In this document: in pieces, positions 1 through 9,483 of the stretch | Layout of the letters: every line of letters starts with the position of its first letter | Position numbering within the stretch: position 1 is the first letter of the stretch | DNA from: Streptomyces cellulosae | GTDB taxonomy: Bacteria > Actinomycetota > Actinomycetes > Streptomycetales > Streptomycetaceae | Direction: 5' to 3' | Assembly (NCBI GenBank): GCA_014655195.1 | Contig: BNBH01000007.1 | Coordinates: 159,151 to 223,150 of the forward strand | DNA length: 64,000 bases | Program-made: the position numbers and the translations under genes | The notes under the pieces: model-generated | Told to the model about the DNA's origin: nothing | Databases searched by the model: none | Seen by the model: only the letters and a program-made list of their open reading frames with translations

Positions 1-942
1 GCTGGACGCGGCCGGGTGCGCCTTGTCGAGATCCCATGCCGTGTCGGTGGTGCCGACGATCCAGTGCCGGCCCCAGGGGATGACGAACAGCACGGACCTC
101 TCCGTGCGCAGGATCAGCCCGGTGCTCGAGTGGATGCGGTCCTTGGGCACGACCAGGTGGATGCCCTTGGAGGCCCGCACGTGGATCTGGCCGCGCTCGC
201 CGACCATCGCCTGGGTGTCGTCGGTCCACACCCCGGTCGCGTTGACCACCTGCTTGGCGCGGATCTCGTACTCGCCGCCGCCCTCCACGTCCTGCACGCG
301 GGCGCCGACGACCCGCTCGCCCTCGCGCAGGAAGCCGGTGACGCGGGTGCCGTTGGCCGTCAAGGCGCCGTACGCCGCCGCCGTGCGCACGAGGTTGAGG
401 ACGAACCGTGCGTCGTCCACCTGGGCGTCGTAGTACTGCAGGGCGCCGACCAGCGCGTCCTTCTTCAAGCAGGGCGCGACACGCAGGGCGTGACGGCGGC
501 TCAGGTGGCGGTGCACGGGGAGGCCCCGTCCGTGGCCGTGGGTCATCGCCATGGCGTCGTAGAGCGCGACGCCCGTCCCGGCGTAGAGCCGCTCCCAGCC
601 CTTGTGCTGCAGCGGGTAGAGGAACGGCACCGGACGCACGAGGTGCGGGGCGAGCTTCTCCAGGAGCAGCCCTCGTTCCTTCAACGCCTCGCGGACGAGG
701 TCGAAGTCCAGCATCTCGAGATAGCGCAGGCCGCCGTGGATCAGCTTGCTGGAGCGGCTGGAGGTGCCCGACGCCCAGTCACGCGCCTCGACCAGTCCGG
801 TGGACAGGCCGCGTGTCACCGCGTCGAGCGCCGTGCCCGCGCCGACCACTCCGCCGCCCAGCACCAGCACGTCCAGCTCGCGCTCCGCCATGGACGCCAG
901 TGATTCGGCGCGCCGCGCCGGCCCCAGTGTCGCTGTCCTCAC
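1..942 (-). CDS. glpD: glycerol-3-phosphate dehydrogenase, 5' part (runs off the left edge)
   Basis: FAD-dependent oxidation of sn-glycerol 3-phosphate to dihydroxyacetone phosphate, feeding electrons to the membrane quinone pool. The 314 codons inside the window cover the N-terminal FAD-binding half. An Rossmann motif GGGVVGAG lies near residues 29-36, followed by TSSRSSKLIHGGLRYLE, the typical substrate/FAD block of GlpD. The start is the GTG whose complement is at 940-942; GGGAGG lies a few bases upstream. An ATG 17 codons in would drop residues common in Streptomyces homologues. The C-terminal part lies beyond base 1. The gene is transcribed away from the nucleotide-sugar dehydrogenase-like gene, with a 418-bp gap between them. 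Confidence 0.93.
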   Translation of the reverse strand, partial: MRTATLGPARRAESLASMAERELDVLVLGGGVVGAGTALDAVTRGLSTGLVEARDWASGTSSRSSKLIHGGLRYLEMLDFDLVREALKERGLLLEKLAPHLVRPVPFLYPLQHKGWERLYAGTGVALYDAMAMTHGHGRGLPVHRHLSRRHALRVAPCLKKDALVGALQYYDAQVDDARFVLNLVRTAAAYGALTANGTRVTGFLREGERVVGARVQDVEGGGEYEIRAKQVVNATGVWTDDTQAMVGERGQIHVRASKGIHLVVPKDRIHSSTGLILRTERSVLFVIPWGRHWIVGTTDTAWDLDKAHPAASS

Positions 943-1059
943 CGCTGCCTCCCGCTCGTCGGTCGCATCGGCCACACCCGTCGGGCGAAGCCCGGTCTCC
1001 CACCCTCATGCCCAGATTCTGACCGGGTTGCCCGACTTCAGCCACACGCGGCCTCAGCC

Positions 1060-1092
1060 TGTGGACAACCACGGGTCACAGGCCGTGGACAA
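1060..1092 (-). promoter_or_regulatory. pair of DnaA-box-like sites
   Basis: On the minus strand 1060-1068 reads TTGTCCACA, identical to the preferred Streptomyces DnaA box, and 1084-1092 reads TTGTCCACG, one mismatch. They are in the same orientation with a 24-bp pitch. Two adjacent sites are more than one expects in 400 bp, but there is no AT-rich unwinding region, so a regulatory or DnaA-titration role is more likely than an origin. The functional role is inference. Confidence 0.45.
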
Positions 1093-1125
1093 CCTCGCGC
1101 CCGTACCCGCACCGGACACCGCGCC

Positions 1126-1215
1126 GCGGACACCACCAGGCACCCCGCCGCGGACACCGCCAGGCACCCCGCCGCGGACACCGCCGGACACCGCGCCTCG
1201 GACACCACTGGGCGA
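1126..1215. repeat. 24-bp tandem repeat, about 3.5 copies
   Basis: Units begin at 1126, 1150 and 1174 with the core GCGGACACCRCC followed by AGGCACCCCGCC. The first two copies differ at one base, the third is diverged and a fourth is partial. Non-coding as far as can be seen. Confidence 0.75.
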
Positions 1216-1360
1216 CCCGCAGGACGACTCACCGAAAACCAGCGGATCAATCCCACATATCGGTCATATTTACTCCTAGTCTGACATTGCGCTCGCCTGT
1301 CCAGTCCTCAGCGCTTGCGCACCTGTCGCACTCCGGCTATTGGGAAGGACGGTCCACGCC

Positions 1361-2569
1361 ATGCCCGCAGATCTCGCCGTCATCGGACTCGGCCCGTTCG
1401 GACTGCCCCTGGCCCAGGCCGCCGTCGCCGCCGGCATCCCCACCGTCGGATACCGGACCGGCCCCGAGCCCGGTTCCCTCAGCCCCGCCGAGCAGCGGCG
1501 CATGCTCGCGCAGGGCTTCCGGGTCACCACCAGCGCGGCCGAGCTGGGCCGGGTGCGTACCGCCGTGATCTGCGCCCCCACCGCGCCCGCCGCCGACGGA
1601 GGGCTCGACCTCGGCCAGGTCGAGGCGGCCGCCCGCACCCTCGCCGCGCAGCTCCGCCCGCACACCACCGTGATCCTTGAGTCCCCCGTGCCGCCCGGCA
1701 CCACGGAGGGCCCGCTGCTGCGGCTGCTGGAGTCAGGGTCCGGTCTGCGCGCGGGCCGCGACTTCCACCTCGCCCACTGCCCCAGCCGCGTCGACCCCGG
1801 CAACCGCGACTTCACCCCCGCCAACACCCCGAAGGTCATCGGCGGCCTCACCCCCGCCTGCACCGAGTCGGCGGCGGCCTTCTACGGCCGCATCACCGAC
1901 AAGGTGGTCCGCGCCCGCGGCCCCCGCGAGGCCGAGACGGTGCAGCTGCTGGAGACCAACTTCCGGCACGTCAACATCGCCCTGGTCAACGAGATGGCCG
2001 CCCTCTGCCACGACCTGGGCATCGACCTGTGGGACGTGCTGCGCTGCGCCGAGACCAAGCCCTTCGGCTTCCTCGCCTTCCGCCCCGGACCCGGCGTCGG
2101 CGGCCACACCGTCCCCCAGGACCTCACCGCGCACGCCGGCCGCACCCTGCGCATGGCGGAACTGGCCCAGGAGGTCAACGGCCGCATGCCCCGCTACGTC
2201 GTGCAGCGCGCCGCCGCCCTGCTCAACGAGCACGGAAAATCGGCACGGGGCGCGCGCGTGCTGCTCCTCGGGGTCACCTACAAGGCCGACCTCGCCGACC
2301 TTCAGGGCAGCCCCGCGCAGGAGATCGCGGTCCGCCTGATGGAACTGGGCGCCTCGGTCAGCTACCACGACCCGCACGTCCCGTCCTGGAACGTCCTGGA
2401 CCGCCCCGTCCCCCGCGCCGACTCCCTCTACGAGGCCGCCGCCGACGCCGACCTCACGATCCTCCTCCAGCAACACCGCACGTACGACCTCCAGGGCCTC
2501 TCGGTGAAGGCCCAGCTCCTCCTTGACACCCGAGGCGCGACGCCTACGGGGGCGGCGCACCGGTTGTGA
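1361..2569 (+). CDS. nucleotide-sugar dehydrogenase-like protein lacking catalytic residues
   Basis: Belongs by architecture to the UDP-glucose/UDP-N-acetylmannosamine 6-dehydrogenase family: an N-terminal Rossmann domain (VIGLGPFGLPLA near residue 6), the ESPVPPGTTE strand, the central helix with NIALVNEMA, the GPGVGGH loop, and a C-terminal domain with GVTYKADLADLQGSP. Length (402 aa) is normal. The start is ATG 1361 with GGAAGGA 11 bp upstream; an in-frame TTG at 1340 is possible but would put the RBS inside the gene. Oddly, the catalytic Cys of GGHC is Thr (GGHTVPQD), and the Lys and Asn of the K-L-x-E-N-T helix read Q-L-L-E-T-N. All three chemistry positions are therefore changed while the fold motifs remain. 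The protein may bind a nucleotide sugar without four-electron oxidation, or do different chemistry. Confidence 0.85.
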   Translation: MPADLAVIGLGPFGLPLAQAAVAAGIPTVGYRTGPEPGSLSPAEQRRMLAQGFRVTTSAAELGRVRTAVICAPTAPAADGGLDLGQVEAAARTLAAQLRPHTTVILESPVPPGTTEGPLLRLLESGSGLRAGRDFHLAHCPSRVDPGNRDFTPANTPKVIGGLTPACTESAAAFYGRITDKVVRARGPREAETVQLLETNFRHVNIALVNEMAALCHDLGIDLWDVLRCAETKPFGFLAFRPGPGVGGHTVPQDLTAHAGRTLRMAELAQEVNGRMPRYVVQRAAALLNEHGKSARGARVLLLGVTYKADLADLQGSPAQEIAVRLMELGASVSYHDPHVPSWNVLDRPVPRADSLYEAAADADLTILLQQHRTYDLQGLSVKAQLLLDTRGATPTGAAHRL

Positions 2570-2939
2570 GAGGGGGCGCGCGGCGGGCTTCCGTGTCACG
2601 GAGGCTGCTGGTGGGCGGGACGTCGCGCGGCTACGGTGGCACACAGGTGGAGCCCACCGCAGCGGCTACTGCGGCAGGCTCCGGGATGATTCACGGGTGT
2701 CCGCCCCTAGTTCTCGTGGGGGCGGCCGCTCACCATCCGAAAGCCGCAAGATCCACCTCCTCCGGCACTTCACCGTCCACAGACGGATCCGGTCCCAGCG
2801 GGTGCGCCTGCGGTGGCGTCCCATGGGCGCCCCCTTGCACGACACCGCCCGGTAGCCCGGTGGACGGTCCGTCGGAATCGGGCCGGGCCCGAGGGCGGGG
2901 TACGGACCAGGTCCGTTGGAAGCGCGCCGTTGGACACAC
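2570..2939. other. 370-bp intergenic region without a recognisable gene
   Basis: Lies between the dehydrogenase-like gene and the terminator of the guaB3-type gene; both neighbouring genes end here (convergent). No ORF shows family resemblance. It ends in the hairpin listed at 2940-2979. Confidence 0.5.
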
Positions 2940-2979
2940 GAAAGGGGCCGGTCACCCGTTCAGGTGACCGACCCCTTTC
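2940..2979 (-). terminator. strong hairpin downstream of guaB3-type gene
   Basis: Arms GAAAGGGGCCGGTCACC and GGTGACCGACCCCTTTC pair over 17 positions with one mismatch around a 6-base loop. It lies 26 bp beyond the stop of the minus-strand guaB3-type gene and is probably bidirectional for the converging genes. Confidence 0.85.
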
Positions 2980-3005
2980 CGTGCAGTACGAAAACCGCCC
3001 ACCGG

Positions 3006-4130
3006 CTACCGGCGGTGCTGCGAGTCCGCCACCGTCACCTCGACCCGCTGGAACTCCTTCAGCTCGCTGTAGCCCGTGGTGGCCATCGCGCGGCGGAGGG
3101 CGCCGAAGAGGTTCATGGAGCCGTCGGGGGTGTGGGACGGGCCGGTGAGGATCTCCTCCAGCGTGCCCACCGTGCCGAGGTCGACCTTCTTGCCGCGCGG
3201 CAGCTCCTCGTTGACGGCCTCCATGCCCCAGTGGTGGCCGCGGCCCGGCGCGTCGGTGGCACGGGCCAGCGGGGAGCCCATCATCACGGAGTCCGCGCCG
3301 CAGGCGATCGCCTTGGGCAGGTCACCGGACCAGCCGACGCCGCCGTCCGCGATGACGTGCACGTAGCGGCCGCCGGACTCGTCCATGTAGTCGCGGCGGG
3401 CGGCGGCCACGTCGGCGACCGCGGTGGCCATCGGCACCTGGATGCCCAGCACGTTGCGCGTGGTGTGCGCGGCGCCGCCGCCGAAGCCGACCAGCACACC
3501 GGCCGCACCGGTGCGCATCAGGTGCAGCGCGGCGGTGTAGGTGGCACAGCCGCCGACGATCACCGGGACGTCCAGCTCGTAGATGAACTGCTTCAGGTTC
3601 AGCGGCTCGTGCGAGCCGGAGACGTGCTCCGCGGACACCGTGGTGCCGCGGATGACGAAGATGTCCACGCCCGCGTCGACGACGGCCTTGGAGAACTGGG
3701 CGGTGCGCTGCGGGGAGAGCGCGGCGGCGGTGACGACGCCGGAGTCCCGCACCTCCTTGATGCGCTGCCCGATCAGCTCCTCCTTGATCGGAGCGGCGTA
3801 GATCTCCTGGAGGCGGCGGGTGGCCGCCTCGTCGGGCAGGCCCACGATCTCGTCGAGCAGCGGCTGCGGGTCCTCGTAGCGGGTCCACAGGCCCTCGAGG
3901 TTCAGCACGCCGAGGCCGCCGAGCTCGCCGATGCGGATCGCGGTGGCCGGGGAAACGACCGAGTCCATGGGAGCGGCCAGGAACGGCAGCTCGAAGCGGT
4001 AGGCGTCGATCTGCCAGGCGATCGAGACCTCCTTCGGGTCCCGCGTACGGCGGCTGGGGACGACCGCGATGTCGTCGAAGGCGTACGCCCGGCGGCCGCG
4101 CTTGCCGCGCCCGATCTCGATCTCAGTCAC
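3006..4130 (-). CDS. guaB3: GuaB3-family IMP dehydrogenase-related protein
   Basis: A 374-aa TIM-barrel protein of the actinobacterial GuaB3 subfamily, which lacks the CBS (Bateman) domain of true GuaB. The signature starts VEIGRGKRGRRAYAFDDI and contains AAPMDSVVSP near residue 55 and HVIADGGVGWSGDLPKAIACGAD, the phosphate-binding region. Where GuaB has GSICTTR with the catalytic Cys, this protein reads GGGAAHTTR, so IMP oxidation by the standard thioimidate route is not supported by the sequence. It lies 126 bp downstream of guaB on the same strand with a hairpin between them. Its cellular function should be treated as unknown; a role near guanine nucleotide balance is inference from context. 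Confidence 0.9.
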   Translation of the reverse strand: MTEIEIGRGKRGRRAYAFDDIAVVPSRRTRDPKEVSIAWQIDAYRFELPFLAAPMDSVVSPATAIRIGELGGLGVLNLEGLWTRYEDPQPLLDEIVGLPDEAATRRLQEIYAAPIKEELIGQRIKEVRDSGVVTAAALSPQRTAQFSKAVVDAGVDIFVIRGTTVSAEHVSGSHEPLNLKQFIYELDVPVIVGGCATYTAALHLMRTGAAGVLVGFGGGAAHTTRNVLGIQVPMATAVADVAAARRDYMDESGGRYVHVIADGGVGWSGDLPKAIACGADSVMMGSPLARATDAPGRGHHWGMEAVNEELPRGKKVDLGTVGTLEEILTGPSHTPDGSMNLFGALRRAMATTGYSELKEFQRVEVTVADSQHRR

Positions 4131-4211
4131 GTCTGTGGCCTTTCCCTGTTGCGTTGCAGCGCCTTCCAGTATCCCCGACGGCCGCGGCGCCCACCGCCCC
4201 GGACGCGGGGC

Positions 4212-4243
4212 GAGGGCGGCCCCGGTGGTCCGGAGCCGCCCTC
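4212..4243 (-). terminator. hairpin downstream of guaB
   Basis: Nine-base arms GAGGGCGGC and GCCGCCCTC around a 14-base loop, 14 bp past the guaB stop. It separates guaB from the guaB3-type gene and may attenuate read-through. Confidence 0.65.
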
Positions 4244-4256
4244 GGGAAGCCCGCCG

Positions 4257-5804
<1,548 letters not shown>

Positions 5805-5944
5805 CTAACGGGAAGCGTGGGTGTCTCATTCCACGGTTCCGCACGGTCCCCGGCTTCGTATGTTCGTACGGGAACGGCTGATCGTCCGTTCATGTGTGAC
5901 TGATGCGCCCGCGCGCGTGCGAAGAGGCGGTGCGGGGACGGGCG

Positions 5945-6622
5945 TTACTGCTCCGCCAGGGCCCGCAGCCGGCTCAGCGCGCGGTGCTGGGCCACCCGGA
6001 CCGCGCCGGGTGACATTCCCAACATCTGACCGGTCTCCTCGGCGGTGAGCCCCACGGCGATACGCAGAAGGATCAGCTCGCGCTGGTTCTCGGGCAGGCT
6101 GGCCAGCAGTTTCTTGGCCCACTCCGCGTCGCTGCTGAGCAGGGCGCGCTCCTCCGGGCCGAGCGAGTCGTCGGGCCGCTCCGGCATCTCGTCGGACGGC
6201 ACGGCGGTCGAACCGGGGTGCCGCATGGCGGCGCGCTGGAGGTCGGCGACCTTGTGGGAGGCGATCGCGAAGATGAACGCCTCGAAGGGCCGGCCGGTGT
6301 CCTTGTAGCGGGGCAGCGCGAGCAGCACCGCCACGCAGACTTCCTGGGCGAGGTCCTCGACGAAGTGCCGGGCGTCGCCCGGCAGGCGGGAGAGACGGGT
6401 GCGGCAGTAGCGCAGGGCGAGGGGGTGGACATGGGCGAGCAGGTCGTGCGTGGCCTGCTCGTCTCCGTCGACCGCGCGGTGGACGAGCGCACCGATCGCC
6501 CCCTGGGCCGTGCCCGCCTCGTCGTCGCGCATCGGTCCATGGTGCCCTGCGGACGCGGGGTCCGTAGCACCGTGTCCTTGGTTGTGCACCGAAGCGTTAT
6601 GAGCAGGTGCGCCGGAAGTCAT
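5945..6622 (-). CDS. shbA: ECF-type RNA polymerase sigma factor, ShbA-like
   Basis: A 225-aa sigma-70 family factor with region 2 ([39 protein letters not shown]) and region 4 ([41 protein letters not shown]). In Streptomyces the sigma factor next to bldM and guaB is ShbA, which drives hrdB, the principal sigma gene; the symbol rests on that neighbourhood and on size. The start chosen is ATG 6622, preceded by GGGGAGGG at good spacing; upstream in-frame starts lack an RBS. A downstream ATG at 6532 would give a 195-aa protein and cannot be excluded. No anti-sigma gene is adjacent. Confidence 0.85.
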   Translation of the reverse strand: MTSGAPAHNASVHNQGHGATDPASAGHHGPMRDDEAGTAQGAIGALVHRAVDGDEQATHDLLAHVHPLALRYCRTRLSRLPGDARHFVEDLAQEVCVAVLLALPRYKDTGRPFEAFIFAIASHKVADLQRAAMRHPGSTAVPSDEMPERPDDSLGPEERALLSSDAEWAKKLLASLPENQRELILLRIAVGLTAEETGQMLGMSPGAVRVAQHRALSRLRALAEQ

Positions 6623-6887
6623 CCCTTGCGCCCTCCCCTTCCGCTCGACCGACTCGTCCCCGAGGAACTCCACACCTCAAGGATGCGGCATCCGCCGCGA
6701 AACGAGCAGTGGGTCCCTCCCGACGGCGGCGAACACCACGTCCCGCCTGTGCGCCGGCCCACGCGGGCAGTCCTTGGCGGGCCCGCGTGTACGGGGCCCG
6801 CGCCCGGGGTTCGCCGACGCCGGCACGGCGTGCGGCCATGCGGAACGTCACGAGGACCGGGGCCGCGGCCGTCCGAAGGAGACACGG
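6623..6887. other. intergenic region upstream of sigma factor gene
   Basis: Contains the promoter area of the minus-strand sigma factor gene and the leader of the small plus-strand ORF at 6888. Nothing else recognisable. Confidence 0.4.
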
Positions 6888-7043
6888 ATGTCCGTACGAA
6901 AAATACGCACGGCCGACGCCTCAGCGCTGAAGGGAACCGACCACCGCGTCCCGTCAGGCCGACGCCTGCCGGACCCGGGCCCGGGCACGCACCCGGACCC
7001 CGCGCCGCTACGGCGCCCCGTGCCCCGGCCGGCCCGGTCCTGA
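6888..7043 (+). CDS. possible 51-aa protein, unknown
   Basis: Short frame starting MSVRKIRTADAS, basic and proline-rich. Its main support is a near-perfect RBS (GAAGGAG, 6 bases before ATG 6888) in an otherwise empty region. It ends 12 bp before the bldM stop, converging on it. No domain, membrane segment or signal peptide is visible, and low complexity in the second half weakens the case. Could be a leader peptide or spurious. Confidence 0.35.
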   Translation: MSVRKIRTADASALKGTDHRVPSGRRLPDPGPGTHPDPAPLRRPVPRPARS

Positions 7044-7055
7044 GGACAGGGCGGC

Positions 7056-7667
7056 CTACCGCACCAGGCCCCACCGGAACCCGAGCGCCACCGCGTGAGC
7101 CCGGTCCGAGGCGCCGAGCTTCTTGAAGAGACGGCGCGCGTGGGTCTTCACCGTGTCCTCGGAGAGGAACAGCTCGCGGCCGATCTCCGCGTTGGAGCGG
7201 CCGTGGCTCATCCCCTCCAGCACCTGGATCTCACGCGCGGTGAGCGTGGGCGCCGCGCCCATCTCGGCCGAGCGCAGCCGGCGCGGGGCGAGCCGCCAGG
7301 TCGGGTCGGCGAGCGCCTGCGTGACCGTGGCGCGCAGCTCCGCGCGGGAGGCGTCCTTGTGCAGATAGCCGCGGGCGCCGGCGGCCACCGCGAGGGCGAC
7401 GCCGTCGAGGTCCTCGGCGACCGTGAGCATGATGATGCGTGCCCCGGGGTCGGCGGAGAGCAGCCGCCGTACTGTCTCGACGCCGCCCAGACCGGGCATG
7501 CGCACGTCCATCAGGATCAAGTCCGAGCGGTCGGCGCCCCAGCGGCGGAGGACTTCCTCGCCGTTGGCCGCCGTCGTCACGCGCTCGACGCCGGGCACGG
7601 TCGCGACCGCGCGGCGGAGCGCCTCTCGGGCAAGCGGGGAGTCGTCGCAGACGAGGACGGAAGTCAT
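7056..7667 (-). CDS. bldM: developmental response regulator BldM
   Basis: A 203-aa NarL/FixJ-type regulator needed for aerial mycelium formation and sporulation in Streptomyces. Receiver domain residues 1-120 with acidic pair DDSP near 9, phosphoacceptor-position Asp in LILMDVRMP near 54, Thr in MLTVAED and Lys in YLHKDAS; then a LuxR-type helix-turn-helix (LTAREIQVLEGMSHGRSNAEIGRELFLSEDTVKTHARRLFKKL). The literature on BldM reports function without phosphorylation and heterodimer formation with WhiI. Divergent from whiD across 380 bp, the arrangement typical of the genus. Start ATG 7667. Confidence 0.97.
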   Translation of the reverse strand: MTSVLVCDDSPLAREALRRAVATVPGVERVTTAANGEEVLRRWGADRSDLILMDVRMPGLGGVETVRRLLSADPGARIIMLTVAEDLDGVALAVAAGARGYLHKDASRAELRATVTQALADPTWRLAPRRLRSAEMGAAPTLTAREIQVLEGMSHGRSNAEIGRELFLSEDTVKTHARRLFKKLGASDRAHAVALGFRWGLVR

Positions 7668-8047
7668 GGCCGCCCTCCGCAGCTGATGCGCGTCACCTTG
7701 AGCCTCCAGGCTGGTACGAAATCGTCACCTTGCGGTCGACCGTCTCGGACGCCCGCCCGAGCGCTTGTTCCTTCAACCGCCTCGCACTCTCAACGACGGT
7801 CACTCGAAAGAGTTACGGGGCCGTCTGCCATCTTCGGCACTCTACGTGAGGAGGCGTTCACGGTGGAGACATGCGCGACGTACCGCCGAACTTTCATCAC
7901 AACCCATGCCCCATTCAGCCCCTTTTCTTCCCCTTTGATGGTGTCCGGAGCTAGATTCGCAATGAGTCATATTTTCATCTCCTTTGATCGTAGTTGTACG
8001 GTCGTGGACACCGGATCCGCCCAGTAACGGCTACAAGGGGTCACGCA
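7668..8047. promoter_or_regulatory. bldM-whiD divergent control region
   Basis: A 380-bp gap between two divergent sporulation regulators; it is markedly AT-richer (about 7850-8000) than its surroundings, as expected for promoters. No operator could be assigned by eye. A short open frame with a GAGGAGG at 7849-7855 runs through it but is more likely the promoter region itself. Confidence 0.6.
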
Positions 8048-8380
8048 ATGGCAGATTTCTCCCGCCTTCCCGGACCGAACGCGGACCTGTGGGACTGGCA
8101 GCTCCTGGCTGCCTGCCGCGGGGTGGACAGCTCGCTCTTCTTCCACCCGGAGGGTGAACGGGGCGCCGCCCGCAGCGCACGTGAGAACTCGGCCAAGGAG
8201 GTCTGCATGAGGTGCCCGGTACGCGCCGAGTGCGCCGCGCACGCGCTGGCGGTGCGCGAGCCGTACGGCGTGTGGGGCGGCCTGACCGAGGACGAGCGCG
8301 AAGAACTGATGGGGCGGGCGCGCAACCGGCTGGTGTCGGCGTCGGGCGCCGGCGGACACGCCACCGCCTCGAACACCTGA
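8048..8380 (+). CDS. whiD: WhiB-like iron-sulfur regulator WhiD
   Basis: A 110-aa Wbl protein required for late sporulation septation and spore maturation. The four cluster-binding Cys are visible: one in LLAACRGVD near residue 23 and a CMRCPVRAEC set (C-x2-C-x5-C) near 53-61. The G(V/I)WGG turn (YGVWGGLTEDERE) and a basic C-terminal region follow. Members of the family bind a 4Fe-4S cluster and contact sigma region 4. ATG 8048 has AAGGGG upstream. The C-terminal tail is short and Ala/Gly-rich, variable among species. Confidence 0.96.
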   Translation: MADFSRLPGPNADLWDWQLLAACRGVDSSLFFHPEGERGAARSARENSAKEVCMRCPVRAECAAHALAVREPYGVWGGLTEDEREELMGRARNRLVSASGAGGHATASNT

Positions 8381-8407
8381 AGGAACGTTTCTCCGGAAAG
8401 GAACCCC

Positions 8408-8427
8408 AGGGCACGCACGCGTGCCCT
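8408..8427 (+). terminator. hairpin between convergent whiD and lysR-type gene
   Basis: Perfect 9-base arms AGGGCACGC and GCGTGCCCT separated by 2 bases, 28 bp past the whiD stop and before the end of the converging LysR gene. Confidence 0.55.
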
Positions 8428-8494
8428 CGCCCAGTCAGCCGCCCGCTGACCACTCGGCGCCGTCAGGCGGCCGGGACGGATCAGGCGGCTTACC

Positions 8495-9391
8495 TCACCT
8501 GGCGGCGGCCGCCGTCAGCTTCTCCAGCGTCGCGGTGACCGCGGGGACCTGGGCGAGGTCCGGCAGGGTGAGCGCGACGATCTCCCGCCGTACGGCGGGC
8601 ACCAGGTCCACGGTGCGTACGCCGCGCGGCCGCAGCGACTCCAGCGCGAGCTGCGGCAGGACCGCGACCCCGAGTCCCGCGCCGACCAGACCGGCGACCG
8701 CCGGGTAGTCGTCGGTCGCGAAGTCGATGCGCGGGGTGAAACCCGCCGTCTCGCACACCTCGACGAGCTGGCCCCGGCAGCGCGGGCAGCCCGCGATCCA
8801 CGGCTCCCGCGCGAGGTCACCGATGGCGACGGACCCCGCGCGGGCCAGCCGGTGTCGTTCCGGCACGAGCCCGACCAGCCGGTCCGACAGCAGCGGCCGC
8901 ACCACCAGGTCCTCCCACTCCTCCGCGCCGGCGGCGCCCTCGTAGCGGAAGGCGAGGGCCACGTCGCAGTCGCCGTCGCGGAGCATCCGCACGGAGCGGG
9001 GCGGCTCGGCCTCCTCCAGGGAGACGCGGGTGCCGGGGTGGGCGTCGCGCAGGGCGGCGAGGGCGGTCGGCACGAGCGTGGAGCTGCCGCTGGGGAACGA
9101 CACCAGCCGCACCCGTCCCGCGCGCAGGCCCGCGATGGCCGCGACCTCCTCCTCGGCGGCGGTGAGCCCGGCGAGGATGCCCGCCGCGTGCCGCACCAGC
9201 GCCTCGCCGGCCTGCGTCAGCCGCATCTCGCGGCCGGTGCGGATGAGCAGCGGCGTGCCGACGGACGCCTCCAGGGCCTTCATCTGCTGGCTGACGGCGG
9301 GCTGGGTGCACCCCAGTTCGCGGGCGGCGGCGGAGAAGGAACCGGTGGAGGCCACGGCACGCAGCACGCGGAGGTGGCGGGCTTCGATCAC
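8495..9391 (-). CDS. LysR-family transcriptional regulator
   Basis: 298 aa with an N-terminal winged helix-turn-helix (residues 4-60, LRVLRAVASTGSFSAAARELGCTQPAVSQQMK, written here as the classic LysR pattern) and a periplasmic-binding-like effector domain from about residue 90. Divergent from the MOSC gene with 92 bp between starts; LysR regulators often control the divergent neighbour, so the MOSC gene is the best candidate target. Effector unknown. A CPRC-like Cys pair (AGCPRCRG near 200) in the effector domain could sense redox or metal, which is speculation. Confidence 0.9.
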   Translation of the reverse strand: MIEARHLRVLRAVASTGSFSAAARELGCTQPAVSQQMKALEASVGTPLLIRTGREMRLTQAGEALVRHAAGILAGLTAAEEEVAAIAGLRAGRVRLVSFPSGSSTLVPTALAALRDAHPGTRVSLEEAEPPRSVRMLRDGDCDVALAFRYEGAAGAEEWEDLVVRPLLSDRLVGLVPERHRLARAGSVAIGDLAREPWIAGCPRCRGQLVEVCETAGFTPRIDFATDDYPAVAGLVGAGLGVAVLPQLALESLRPRGVRTVDLVPAVRREIVALTLPDLAQVPAVTATLEKLTAAAAR

Positions 9392-9483
9392 CCCGCCAGG
9401 ATACGCACAGGAATAAGCTCGCCTTTGATCAACCGCGGATTATTACGTCGACGCTTTGATGTGCATGCCTTACCGTGCACCGC
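9392..9483. promoter_or_regulatory. lysR-MOSC divergent promoter region
   Basis: 92 bp, AT-richer than flanks, with the palindrome TTGATCAA near 9425 and CTTTGATG repeats near 9424 and 9455. A LysR operator is plausible but the exact site cannot be set by eye. Confidence 0.4.

Larger units (their letters stand above)
943..1360. other. 418-bp intergenic region with DnaA-box-like sites and short tandem repeats
   Basis: Divergent promoter region between glpD (minus) and the dehydrogenase-like gene (plus). It holds two DnaA-box-like sites 24 bp apart, a GC-rich 24-bp tandem repeat, and an AT-richer patch near 1245-1285 that is the likely promoter area for the plus-strand gene. No convincing gene is seen; the open frames here are low-complexity Pro/Thr readings of the repeat. 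Confidence 0.6.

Noticed and set aside
7849..8027. short plus-strand frame with GAGGAGG in the bldM-whiD gap
   Set aside because: AT-rich promoter DNA; no family resemblance and it would overlap whiD control elements.
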